DNA of 64,000 bases. It comes from Ampelocalamus luodianensis (Eukaryota > Streptophyta > Magnoliopsida > Poales > Poaceae). The notes under the pieces are model-generated. The model was not told the origin of the DNA and did no database searches. It saw nothing but the letters and a program-made list of their open reading frames with translations. The position numbers and the translations under genes are program-made. Location of the stretch: NCBI GenBank assembly GCA_036346255.1, contig CM070620.1, positions 29,261,609-29,325,608 on the forward strand. The letters run 5' to 3'. Positions 22,601 to 34,600 of the stretch are shown here, one piece after another. Each line of letters begins with the position of its first letter. Within the stretch, counting starts at the first letter, position 1.

Positions 22601-25600
22601 ATATACTTCTTTTATATATGAAAAAGGGTATATAGCAAAAATAAATGACTCCAATGAAAATTTTTCAATCAAGTCGCATTGGAAGATCTTATAATTGGTA
22701 TTTAAGTATATTGAAAGTGATAAAGAAGTATAGTATGACCGTTTAAGTAGTATACTGATAGTGGGTGTATGTTCTTCCGGGAGTACGAAACAGACGTCCT
22801 ATATAATTAGTATATGAGTATATCCAAAGTGATAAATAAGTATGTTAAGTTCTTTTAGGTGGTATTTTTAGAGGTGAGAGTAACTACACTCGGAAGAAGA
22901 AGGTATTAATCATATATATATATATATATATATTATGGTATGGTACTCCTGGGAGTACATACTCCCACCTCTCATATACCACTTAAATCGTATGATGATA
23001 CCTCTTTATCTATTTGTGCATACTCCAATAATAATTATAAGATACCCTAAAGTGAGTTCCATGAAAAAATTCATTAATTTCCACTTTTTATAGCAAAATT
23101 TGTGTGTATACTTCTTTTATATATGAAAATGGGTATATAGCAAAAAACTAAGGGTTTCAATGAAATTTTTTCAATAAAATCGCATTGAATTATCTTATAA
23201 TTAGTATTTAAGTATATTGAAAATGATAAAGAAGTATAATATATGCGTTTAAGTGGTATATTCGAAGTGGGAGTATGTACTCCCGGGTGTCCTATATATA
23301 TATATATTCTGTAGCCGAGCGTAGAATAACTATTCTACGCTTAGCCAGCCCACCGCGCACGACCCAGGCCAGGTGTGGCGCGCACGCGCAATCCCCATAC
23401 GACCGACCCATCAACTACAATCGATGAGCCAGAAACGTTCGCACCCCGCGTGAGACTCGATTCAACGGTAAATAATACGAGACGTGATAGTAATTCCTGA
23501 ATCATTTTACTATCCCTTTTTGTGGTATGCGACTTTTTTCGAGCTCGTATGTTTGACAATAAAACACAACGGTTAAGACAATAAAGTTGCAATGTGTTTT
23601 ACTGCCGATCACACGCGTTTTACCCCCGAGGCACGATGCCCCACCTGGTGAGGATTTTGTTTTTTTACGCTCGAATGGTAGAGTAAGCAAAACAATGCAA
23701 TAAAATTATATATACAAAACAGTTACACCAAAAGATGCCATTTTTTTACATATATTATGGGTAAGTCAGCCAAATAGCGTGGCCGATCGCTTTTGTTTTT
23801 TATGTACATTGCATGAACTAATACCAAAAGAAGGAAGACCCTAGTGTCCAATGTAGGACCCTAACGCGGTCCTCAAGCGTTCGTAAGCTTGCTTGTGCGC
23901 TTTGGCGGGAACGGGATCAGGGAATATGTGGAGGAACGACTCTACCTGATCTTCGTGGCGGCAAGTTGAGCTTGGAGATGTTGGTATTGAGGATACACGT
24001 CAACCATGTGCCAGAGGAGGACTTCAGCCTCTTCCACGCTATCGGTATCGTCGACTCTCGTGCTCAGCTCGTCCATGTATCCATCGTGCCTCTGGATTGA
24101 CTCTTCGACATGATCCACGTAGTTGGTGTGCGTGACCTCAAGTACGAGGTTTGCCCGCTGGACGTCGGAGACCAAGCCATTGGTACAGTTGAGGAGGTGC
24201 AGCCCGCGGATGATCGGAGACACGATATCCATGAGACATTGGGGGAGGGGGGAGGGGGAGATTGGAGGAGGTCGCGGACTGCATAATGGTCAGCAGCGTT
24301 GCTAAGGGTCCGACCAGAGAGGTGATTGTATACAAGAGTGAGGTAGGTCAGAACTACCATGGGCTGGGGAGAGGAAGAAGTGCTCGAAGACATTTTTTTA
24401 CTAGCTTTTGTGTGGAAATAATATGGGGCTTTGTGTGTGTTTTCATGGGTACCGGATGTCCATCCTTATAAGTCGTAGTGGGGTGAGATGAAGAGCCGCA
24501 TCGGGTAGCCCAAGCGACATTTTGTACGTTTTGTTTTTGGAGAAAATAGTAAATCTGTATTTTTGTGTTCCGACAGTAAACTAAAGAAACTATTGTAGTA
24601 GTGTTATATTTACATAATAGTAAACAATAGGAGATAAAACTTCTTTGCATTCTTCGAGCAAATAGCGTGGCCGGTCGCATTTTCTTCTTCTTACACTGCT
24701 CGATAATAACAAAAGAAGGGAAGAAAGGGAAAAAGAAAGGAGGCCCTAGTGGCCAAGGCAAGACCCTATCGCAGCCCTCATTCGTTCGTAAGCCCGCTCA
24801 TGGAGTTCGCCGAGGGCTGGATCAGGGAACATGTGGAGATACGCCTCCACATGCTCCTTCGCTGTGGCGAGCCGAGCTTGGCTCCTAGCGAGCGAAGGAA
24901 GTCTGTCGACGATAGTCCAGATGAGGACATTCGTCTCTTCCACGGTCTCGGCGTCGTCGATTCTTTCGTTTTGCCTGCCGATGTAGTCTTCGAGCCTCTG
25001 GATGGATGCTTTGATACGATCCACGTAGCTCGTGAGCACGATCTCCAGGATAAGGTTGGTTCGCCAGACGTCGGACACAAGGATATTGGTCCGACCGAGC
25101 AGGAGATCCAACGTGCGGATGATTGCAGCTACACTCTTCGGTAGACATAGGGGCGGAGCACAGAGGAGGTCGTGGACATAATCATGGTCTGCAACCTTGA
25201 TCAGACTCCACCCAGATAGCTACTTGTATATGAGTGATATGTAGGATAGAACTATCGTTTGCAAGGGAGCGGAAGAAGAGTTTGAAGTCATTTTTGTTCC
25301 CTTTTTTATGTTTTGCCATTTTTGTTCCCTTTTTTGTGTTTGCGTTTTTTTGGAGATTTACCGATATGCAGAAGACAGTAATAGACCGCATTCAACTCAG
25401 TAAAAACAAGCACTAATACCACGTGATATTGCAGTAAGGTAGTCCGGATATATAGTAAAACATGCAAGGCGAGCCGAATAGCGAGCTCTATTTTCCAGTT
25501 AGCAGATGTAACACAGTAGCACACACGACAATGCAGTAAATGGTTTACTGAAATGTAAGTAAAAAACACGGCTATTCAGCGTGTATCGCTGTCATCTGAC

Positions 25601-28600
25601 CCTACCGGGAGACTGTCGTCAACGTCGTCCCCTTCCGATTTGTCCTCATGAATCAGCTGACGTCGTGTACCGAACCTTCCTCTTCCTCTCCCCCTCCCCA
25701 TGCCACTGCCACTCCTGCCCCCTCGCCCTCTATTTTTGGGTAGCATGGGGCAGGTAGTACTGTTGTGACCGGCTTTCAGTCCGCATATGCTACATGCTCT
25801 CGTCATCTTCTTCACCAGGGCAAAACTTTGCTCTGGTTCGTCATTGGTTCGTTTGCAACCCTTGGGCTGTGATAGAGGTGTAGATGGATTGATCGTATCG
25901 TCGTCCGCTTCATCGAGCGCAACGGTCTCGTCAGCCACCAGGCTAGTGTCGTTGGGTATGGTATCAAGCTACACCTGAAGAGCCTTCAGGACTTCCATGG
26001 ATCTATCGTACGCAAGACTTGATCTGCACCCTGACCTTACCACACCCATAGCCTCTGTCAGTGAGGTGGTGTGCCGATACATCTCAGTTGTCCCATCAGG
26101 TCCGACCTGCATGAGGTTGTGTCCGTCGTACGACAGATCCACCCTAGCATTCCTCTTGTACGTACGGAGCACGTAGCGGCTTGGGATACTCTTGACCTGC
26201 AAGTGGGTGAACGTCCGCACCAGGCGTGCGCAGAGCAGCCCTACGGGGGTAAACTGTAGATGGATTAACAACAAAACACGCTGTCGAATGACAGTAAAAA
26301 TGACTATGCACTAGACAGTAAAAGTGTAAAAATTGGAACTACTACTAGCCGAGGGACAGTAAAAGTACCAGTGTGCTCCCAGTGTTTGCATTCACAGTTG
26401 TATGTACATGTTTCCTCTTCGGTCACCACTCTGAAATCGTGTTACGACCACACGAACGTCGTAGATTGTTTCTCGTGAGACACGAGGAATAGACCATCTC
26501 GGTTTGTGTCTACCTTTATGCGGAAGGCTGTACTGGAAAAGTAGGTCTCCTTGTACTCTTTAAACACCGCAGGCGTGTATACCCTGCCCAGCTGCTCCTC
26601 GAACAGGAACAGAGTAGCTCTCACAGGTTCGCTTTGAGAGCATGCAAGACGATATACGTAACAAAGTAGGCACAAAAACGACATGAAGTAATGACATTCA
26701 TGAGTTGCAGTAAAAGGAGGGCCTGAGAAACGTAGTAAAATAAGACAGCTAACAGTAAATCATGGTAGAAATTAAAGTAAACGTGTATGGAAATCACAGT
26801 AAACTTGTTTTTTTATTTACATACGTGGAACATTGCGTCTCCTGAGCCTCGGAGTGCACGCGGTGCATCTTCCTCGCGAATTGGTGGAGCGAAGTCATGT
26901 TATCCACGAAGTTCCGTTTGACCATCTTGTTCATACTCTCGCTTCTCTGTGTGGATGTCCTCCTACCGCAGTAGACATTCTTGAAGTACGTTGCGATCCA
27001 CCTTTCGCGAAGGTCATAGAGGCTAGCAATGGCCTGGCTCTGCTTGAGACGGTACTCTCTCACCAGATCCTCCCACACATTCTCGAACTCTTGGAGTAAG
27101 CGGATAGTTTATGATAGAAACCAAACGTTCCTAAAGCCTGTCGTGCTCCTCGTATAGCTTGTTCAGGTTCTGTTTGTACTTAGCACATGCCACCTGCACA
27201 GTTGGTGCTGCGTGTGGGGAAGACGCACGGGATGGCAGCCGCCATGGTTGGGTCCTGATCTACAATATAATAAAATACACAGGCAGTAAAAATGTGGTAT
27301 AGACGCAATTTTTCTACCAACAATACATTTAGACTGATACAGATAATTTAATAAAACAAACGTGCGATGTAAACTCAATCGACATACAACACAGTAAACT
27401 CAAGTGAGATAAACAGTAAACATGAGCAACATACGAAGTAATTAGGTTAGAACAGTGAGAATCACCGGTTAGCATGCAGATGGGGTCCTTGCCCTCCATA
27501 CAAGTTTGGAACGTCCTAAAACAGCCACTCGAAGGATGTCGCCTTCTTGTCACGGAGCAACGCGACGCTGAACATGGTGTTCTGCAGATGGTGGTTAGAG
27601 CCAACAAACATAGCCAGAGGCATCTCGTACTGGTTCATTCTGTAGGTTGTGTCGAACGTGACGACGTCTCCGAAGTCAGTGTATTCCGCGTGGCAACTCG
27701 CGTGGCTCCAGAAGACGATTTTCACAACGTTGTCACCATCCATTTGTATGTCATAGAATCTGTCTTTCTGCGACTGACACTCCTCGAAGAAAACCATCAG
27801 CTTGTTCACATCGTAGGCATGATCAACATGCGTATTCGGAGCTTTCCTAGGTTAGTCACTACAATGGATGGCAATGTTCACCTAGGCGCTAGGTGGAAGG
27901 CGAGCGGAGGGTGGCCGCCTAGCGCCTAGCCCGCCTAGGCGCCGCCTTGGCGGCCGAACAGAAACGGCGAGGGAGCTCTGCTGCGAAGCTCTGCTGGGAA
28001 GGGGAGAAGAGCAAAGAAGAAAAAGAGAAAAGAGAAGAATAAAAGAAAGGCATACTGTTCATGAATGGGCCGGCCCATAACGGTTGATTCTCTCTCGCCC
28101 ATAAAAGCGTCGATGACTCAATGCGTTCAATGAGACTTTCGCCGTGTCGCCCGCTCTTCCCGCCTCTCGCTCTCTGCGACGCTGCCTCTCTTCCCTTCCC
28201 GTCTTCTCCCAGATCCAGTCTCCCTCTCCCGTCCTCTTCCCTTCGCGACGGGGTGCCGGGGAGGAGACGGCGGCGCGCGACGGGGACAGGAGAGGAGGCG
28301 GCGGCACGCGACTTGGACCAGCGCAAGAGGGGAGCAAAAGGGGCTGAACCAGCCAAATCGGGTAGGGTTTTCTCTTACCTTGTATATCGATGCGCTCTGC
28401 TTTCTCCCGCGCCTGGGCGCCAGGCCGCCTAGCCGCCCGGCTCTGCGCGCCTAGCCGCTCGGTCGCTTAGGACCGGCATTGACTGCCTAGGCGGACCGAG
28501 CGCCTAGGGGAACTTCCGCCTATGCCCAAGTCGCGACGGGGAGCCCGCGCCCAGCACCTAGGCGGTCTAGGCGCCCGCCCAGGGGATCACTGATGGATGG

Positions 28601-31600
28601 TAACTAACAGTAAATATACACCCAACATGACAGAAAAAAATGAGACTTGGAAAACAGTAAGTTGTCACGGTCGTAGCAGTAATAACTTGAATAAGGAAAG
28701 GACGGTAATTTGTCATGATTACACAAGTAAAAGACAATGATGGGACACAGTAAAAACCTGTTTTCTAGGTCGCACGGTGAATGGTATGTTACGCTGTCCC
28801 CCATACATCTCCGACAAAACGTTCATCATAGCGTTGTGAGGGACCCTGCTATCCTGCATGGTGTAGACGAGCTCCATCAACGAGGGATCAATGTTTTTGT
28901 GTGATTGTATGAATGCGACCAAGGACGTCGTCCTAGCGAGGGGATGGTTGTGCTCCAACACAACCCGCTTGATGCATACGGAGTTGTCTTTCGGGCTCTT
29001 ATGCAGCTTTATGAACACCCTGCAACCAATCCTCTTGGAGGTCTTGCTATGTTCACGTTCCTTCTCCAACATGTAGAAGTCGTGTTTCCTACAGAGTGCA
29101 ATGTAATTCTTTGATCGTTTCTCGCTCTGTTCTTTCTAACGCTAAAACCGCGATGTCGCGCGTCATCGAGAGAATTGGTAAGACACCCTCATTATCGAAT
29201 TTCATGTAGACCTAGGACACCATATGGTCGGGGACGTCCTTGTCCTGACATCAGTGAAACACAGTTAACACAGTAATATACAACAGAAAATAAGTAAATG
29301 ACAATAGATAGAACAGTAAAATATTGAAGAGTGCAAACACAATAAATGGACATAAGACTGGTAGTAAAAAAACGCACGCAAAGACCCATAAACACACATA
29401 CGTGAGTGTACGTCTGATGGGCGTCGGGTGTCCTCATCTCGCTCAGAGAAACAACGGGGGGGTTGGCGTGAGGACCGAGGCGTGGAGAGGATCCCAGTTG
29501 TGGAGGGGGGCTTACAGCCAAGGGTACAGCGTTTACCGACGGCGTAGCCATGTGCGTAGAGAAACCTGGGTCGTCTGCTGTTCTGCCGGGCATGGCAGTA
29601 AATGCCAGGGGGAATCTGCATACGCTGGAGGAAGATCTGACCGACAATGGCGACGGAGAACGAGCACCGCCTAGCTAGGTTCCTCCGCGCCCACGGGGTG
29701 GACTTCCAGTAGTCATTATCCACGCGATTCGTCTGAAGGGAGTCGTGGGGGGGGGGGGCAGCGATAGTGACCGGATGAACGTGGCGAAGGAGGGGGGCAG
29801 ATCTTATGATCGGTTACATGGGGAGCATGTTTAGTGGGATGCATGGGATCGTCCGCCTTTTTTTTATTGTTGCCGCCGCGAGAGGACATGCGGGAGAGTT
29901 TTTTGGTCCGAAAGAACGGTGATCGAGTTGTCATATCGATAAGTTTGTCTTATAGTAAAACTCATTTTGGTGTGAAGTAAAAGACGTCAATAGGATAAGT
30001 AATTAGATACATATCCATGGCAGTAGCAATTCATGCACTTACAGTAATACCAGTGATTCTTTGGTTTTACTGTCGATTCTTTGGAGTAACAGTTTTTTAC
30101 TGCCGATTTTAGGTGACATGAGATCGTTTACTGTCGATTTCACTGATAATCGCTTTGATATTGGGTTTTATTGTCAGATTAGGCCATACCGAGACTTTTA
30201 CCGCCAATCACAACGCGCGCGCGTGTTTTATCACCGATCACACGCGGGAAGCGCGCGAGCTGGCACGTCGTGCGTAGCACGAGGTAGCGTGGGTTGGCGC
30301 GTTGCTCGCAGCGCGACCCCAGGCCGTTGCCCACGCGCAGAATAGCTATTCAGCACGCGAGCGTTGACAGCGCTACATTCTCTAGCCAAACGTAGAATAA
30401 CTATTCTACGCCTAGCCAACCCATCGCGCGCGGCCAGTCCAAGTCCAGGTGGAAAGCGTGCGCAAAATCGTCATACGGTCGGCCCAATAACTATAGTTGA
30501 TGGACCCGAAACGTTCGCTCTCGCGCGCAGCGCGATTCAACAGTAAATGATAGCGTATATGATAATAATTTGTGTAACAGTTTTATTGCCAGTTTTTCGG
30601 GCTACGATTACACGACCGCATACATCTGACAATAAAACGCAACTACTAGCAAAGTAATTGTGTAATGTTTTTTTACTTCCGAATTACATATATATTTGTA
30701 TTTTTTATCGGCCCACGTTCCCACTTTCTTCCCCGATGCGTGATGTCGCATCCCTCCCGATGCGTGATGTCACATCTGGCAGTAACTTGCAACGTATATT
30801 ACAGTAATTACGACGAACATATTTTCAGCCTTCTCATCATGTCATAACGGACTTTTAGTGTATATCGGGGCAAGGACCCACGATCTTCCTCATGCGAGAC
30901 GTGAGATGTCACGTCTGACAGTAACAAAATGTACCACATGCAAAGTAATTTTTTGTGATAATAAGCCTACTGCCAACAACCACCAAACCCATCATCTACA
31001 TTTACTTTTACTTGTACGCATACGAACGTTACTTTTACAAATATGCGCCACTTTGTTTAAATTTTTACCGATGGGTAGGGTGGGTGAGGTCCACGGACAA
31101 TTGCACTCAGATCTAGTGTTTTTTTGCGACAATCTTGCTGTACCAGTAATGCTCAACGGGCAGTACAATAAAGTTAGTATGATAGTAAAAGCTCATCCAC
31201 GAAGCGGTAAAATGGATTGTAGAAAGTAGTAAATGTGTACCTTTTCTAGCGTGCTCAATGATACTGAATCTTTTTGCATTGGCAGTAAAATAAAGTGAAT
31301 AATAATGTAGTAAATGTTTTAAGGGCAAATAGCTTGTCTGGTCGCTTTTTTTTACATTGCATGAGAAAGAAAAGAAGGGAAAAAGGTAAAAGAAGAAGGC
31401 CCTAGTGGCCAAGGTAGAACCCTATAGTAGTCTTCAAGCGTTCATAAGCCTTCTCGTAGGCTTTGGCAGGGACGGGATCACCGAAGACATGGAGAAACTC
31501 CACCCACTTGTTCGCACTGTTGAGTCACACTTGGAGCCGTTGGTACCGACGAAACAGGTTGACAATAGGCCGGAGGAGGTCGTTAGCCTCTTCCATGGTC

Positions 31601-34600
31601 TCGGCGAGGTCGGCCCTCACGCTTTGCCTGCCGATGTAGTCATCGAGCCTCCGGACATGCTGATGCTTGACACACTCCACATGGTTTGAGAGTACGATCT
31701 TGATGACGAGGTTGGCCCGTCGGACATCGGAGACCATGACATTGGCCCGCCGGAGTAGAAGACGCAACGGACTGATGATCGCAACTACACTCTCGGTAGA
31801 CACGAGGGCGGAGCACGGAGGAGGTCGCAGACATAATCATCATTCGTAGCTTGGCTCAGGTCCCGCCCAGAGAGGTGCTCGTATATCAGGGCGAGGTAAG
31901 CTAGAACTATCTTTGGTAGGGAGTAGTTGGCTCTGGAGCCGAAGAAGAGTTTGAAGGCATTTTCTTTTTATTTTTGGGTTGGGAGCGTGCGGGGATGGAG
32001 ATCAATGGGGGCGGTGGAGTGAGGTTTGGAGTTTTTCAGTAAGGAAAGATGGGGGCTTGTGTGAATTCAACTTTCGCAAGTGAATGTCTATCTTTAAAAG
32101 TTATCGGGGGAGACGAAGAGACGCATCAGGAGCCGGAGCGGCAGTGATATGTTTTAAAAGGAGCAATCGGTTGATATCGTATCGTTTTTCTATTTTTCAC
32201 ATGCAAATATATAAAAAGAAAATAGTGCGGACAATAGTATAGTAAACGCTAAACCTCAACATAGTAAAACCCTTTTACACATACAGTAATTCCAAACAAA
32301 ACAAATGTCAGTAATTTTATTCGCATCATGCAGTTGTTTGTTTCCCACGAAAACTGGGACACGACATGCAGTAGACACATAAACAACTATATGATGCGAA
32401 TAAAAGTACCGATGTTTGTTTTATTTGGAATTACTGTATGTGTAATGAGTTTTACTATGTTGAGGTTTAGCGTTTACTGTACTATTGTCCGCACTATTTT
32501 GTTTTTATATATTTGCGTGTGAAAATAGAAAAATGATACGAGTGATTGCTCCTTTTAAAACGTACGACTGCCACTCCGGCTCCCGATGTGTCTCCCTCAA
32601 CGACTTATAAAGATGGACATCCGCTTGCGAAAGTTGAATTCACACAAGCCCCCATCTTCCCTACTGAAAAACTCCAAACCACACCATTAATCTCCATCCC
32701 CACACGCTCCCAACCAAAAAGCAAAAGGAAATGCCTTCGAACTCTTCTTCGGCTCCAAAGCCAACTACTCCCCTACCACAGATAATTCTAGCCCTACCTC
32801 GCCCTGATATACGAGCACCTCTCTGGGCAGGACCTAGGCCAGGCCACGGACGATGATTATGTCTGCGACCTTCTTCGTGCTCCGCCCTTATGTCTACTGA
32901 AGAGCGTAGCTGTGATCATCAGCCCGCTGCGTCTCCTACTTCGTTGAACCAATGTCATGGTCTCCGACGGGCCAACCTTGTCATCGAGATCGTACTCTCC
33001 AACTACATGGATCGTGTTGAAGCATCGGTGAGGAGGCTCGATAGGCAAAGCGTGAGGGTTGACCTCACCGAGACCATGGAAGAGGCGACCAACCTCCTCT
33101 GGCACCTCCAATATCTGTTTCCTCGGGTACCAATGGCTCCAAACACAACTCGACAGCACAAAGAAGCAGCTGGAGGAGTTTCTCCATATCTTTGCTGATC
33201 CCACCAAAGCCCAAGAGAAGGCTTACGAATGCTTGAAGACTACAATATGGTCCTATCTTGACCTTGGCCAAGGGCCTTCTTTTACCTTTTTCTCATGCAA
33301 TGTAAAAAAGGCAATCGGCCACACTATTTACGCCCCCTCCCCCCAAATATATTTAAGTTATATCTTTAGTTTTACTGATCGAGATAAATATATTTGCTGG
33401 ATTATTCACTTTATTTTACTATCAACGCAAAAAAAAAAGTAGTATCGTTGAGAACGCTAGAAAAAATACACATTTACTACTTTCTACAATCCATTTTACC
33501 GCTCCGTGGATAAGCTTTTACTGTCCTACTAACTTTACTGGACTGCTCGATGAGCATTACTGGTACGGCACGATTGTCGCAAAAAAACGCTAGACCTGAG
33601 TGCGATTGTCCATGGCCCTCACCCACCCCACCCATCGGTAAAATTTAAGTAGCGCATCGCATATTTGTAAAAGTAAACATTTGTATACGTACAAGTAAAA
33701 GTAGTTGTCTGATACAGTAACTCAGATGATGGGTTTGGTGGTCGTTGGTAGTAGGCTTATTATCATAAAAAAATACTTTGCATGTGGTACATTTTGTTTC
33801 CGTCTGACGTGGCGGAGATCGTGGGTCCTTGTCCCGATATACACTAAAAGTCCGTTGTGACATGATTAGAATGATGAAATATGTTCAGCGTGTAATATAC
33901 GTTCACACATCGAGAGGAGAAAGTGGGAACGTGGCTCGATGAAAAAAATACAAATATATGTGATTCGGAAGTAAAAACTACACAATTACTTTGCTAATCG
34001 TTGTGTTTTACTGTTAGACGTATACGATCATGTAATCGTAGCCTGAAAAACTGGTAGTAAAACTGTTACACAAATTACTGTCACATACACTTTTACCATC
34101 GAATCACGTTGCACGTGGGAGCGGACGTTCTGGGCCCATTGGCTGTAGTTATTGGGCCGGCTGTATGAGGATTGCGTGCATGCGCGTTCCACCTGGACTG
34201 GCCGGCGCGGTGGGCTGGCTGGGTGGTATATATAAAACTGTACAACCTATAAAAAGGCAAAGCAAATGATTTAAGTAATCGTGTCTTGCCGACTGTTCCC
34301 ATCTAGCAGCCATTTGTTTTCCAAAATCTACTCAAACCTTACTCTTTTCAGTTGCTAAGTTTTGATGAATGAAATAATATATCTGATGAGGTATCAAACT
34401 TGCAGGTCATGATATTTTTCAGTGCTCATGGAGTTCCTCTGGCATATGTAGAAGAAGCTGGTGATCCATATAAAGCAGAGATGGAAGAGTGCGTTGATCT
34501 TATCATGGAAGAACTCGAAAAAAGAGGAATAACAAATCCATGTACACTTGCTTATCAGGTTAGCCCCTCTCTCTCTCTCTCTCGGAACACACGACCGTGT

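Larger units (their letters stand above)
23311..30370 (-). mobile_element. MULE with FAR1-type transposase and two accessory ORF copies
   Basis: Coding is on the minus strand: transposase remains at 25576-29647, then two tandem accessory ORFs (24746-25291 and 23841-24393). The left end has a hairpin-like terminus, arms CGTAGAATA and TATTCTACG at 23320-23339. The right end has a related word (AGAATAGCTATTC, about 30339-30351). Subterminal stretches at both ends contain repeated TTTTACTG/CAGTAAA words. A 9-bp target duplication was not found, partly because the left end abuts TA repeats and the right abuts the foldback at 30380. Boundaries are therefore provisional. Confidence 0.65.
30380..34225. 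mobile_element. 3.85 kb near-palindromic foldback derived from the MULE
   Basis: The left arm (about 30380-32341) and right arm (about 32383-34225) are inverted copies through their whole length, around a loop of about 40 bases (32342-32382). Matching landmarks: GGCCCAATAACTATAGTTG (30482) with its inverse near 34142; AGTAGTAAATGTGTA (31227) with its inverse near 33470; TGCGGACAATAGTATAGTAA (32227) with its inverse near 32480. The arms differ by many substitutions and small indels (by eye roughly 85% alike). The left outer end repeats the hairpin terminus of the neighbouring MULE (arms at 30391-30410); the right outer end lacks it. Each arm contains one accessory ORF copy and no transposase. 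Confidence 0.9.
21394..34405 (+). other. Ferrochelatase intron 6 (13,012 bp), transposon-filled
   Basis: Donor AAG|GTAAGA at 21393/21394 and acceptor TTGCAG|GTC at 34405/34406 are canonical, and the flanking exons join in phase (LRFPEPQK to VMIFFSAHG). The intron is far longer than its neighbours (about 0.1-2.2 kb). Its contents in order are an LTR-like fragment, two microsatellite-flanked MITEs, a 7 kb MULE with a nested hAT element, and a 3.85 kb foldback. The foldback ends only about 180 bp before the acceptor. Confidence 0.95.

Noticed and set aside
27919..28432. Frames of 90-145 codons inside the hAT element
   Set aside because: Arg/Ser-rich products on both strands from C/T-rich DNA inside a non-autonomous transposon.
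30380..34225. Reading the palindrome as two independent MULE insertions head to head
   Set aside because: The arms mirror each other through the very centre with only a loop of about 40 bases, and no target duplication or second terminus lies between them, so one foldback is simpler.
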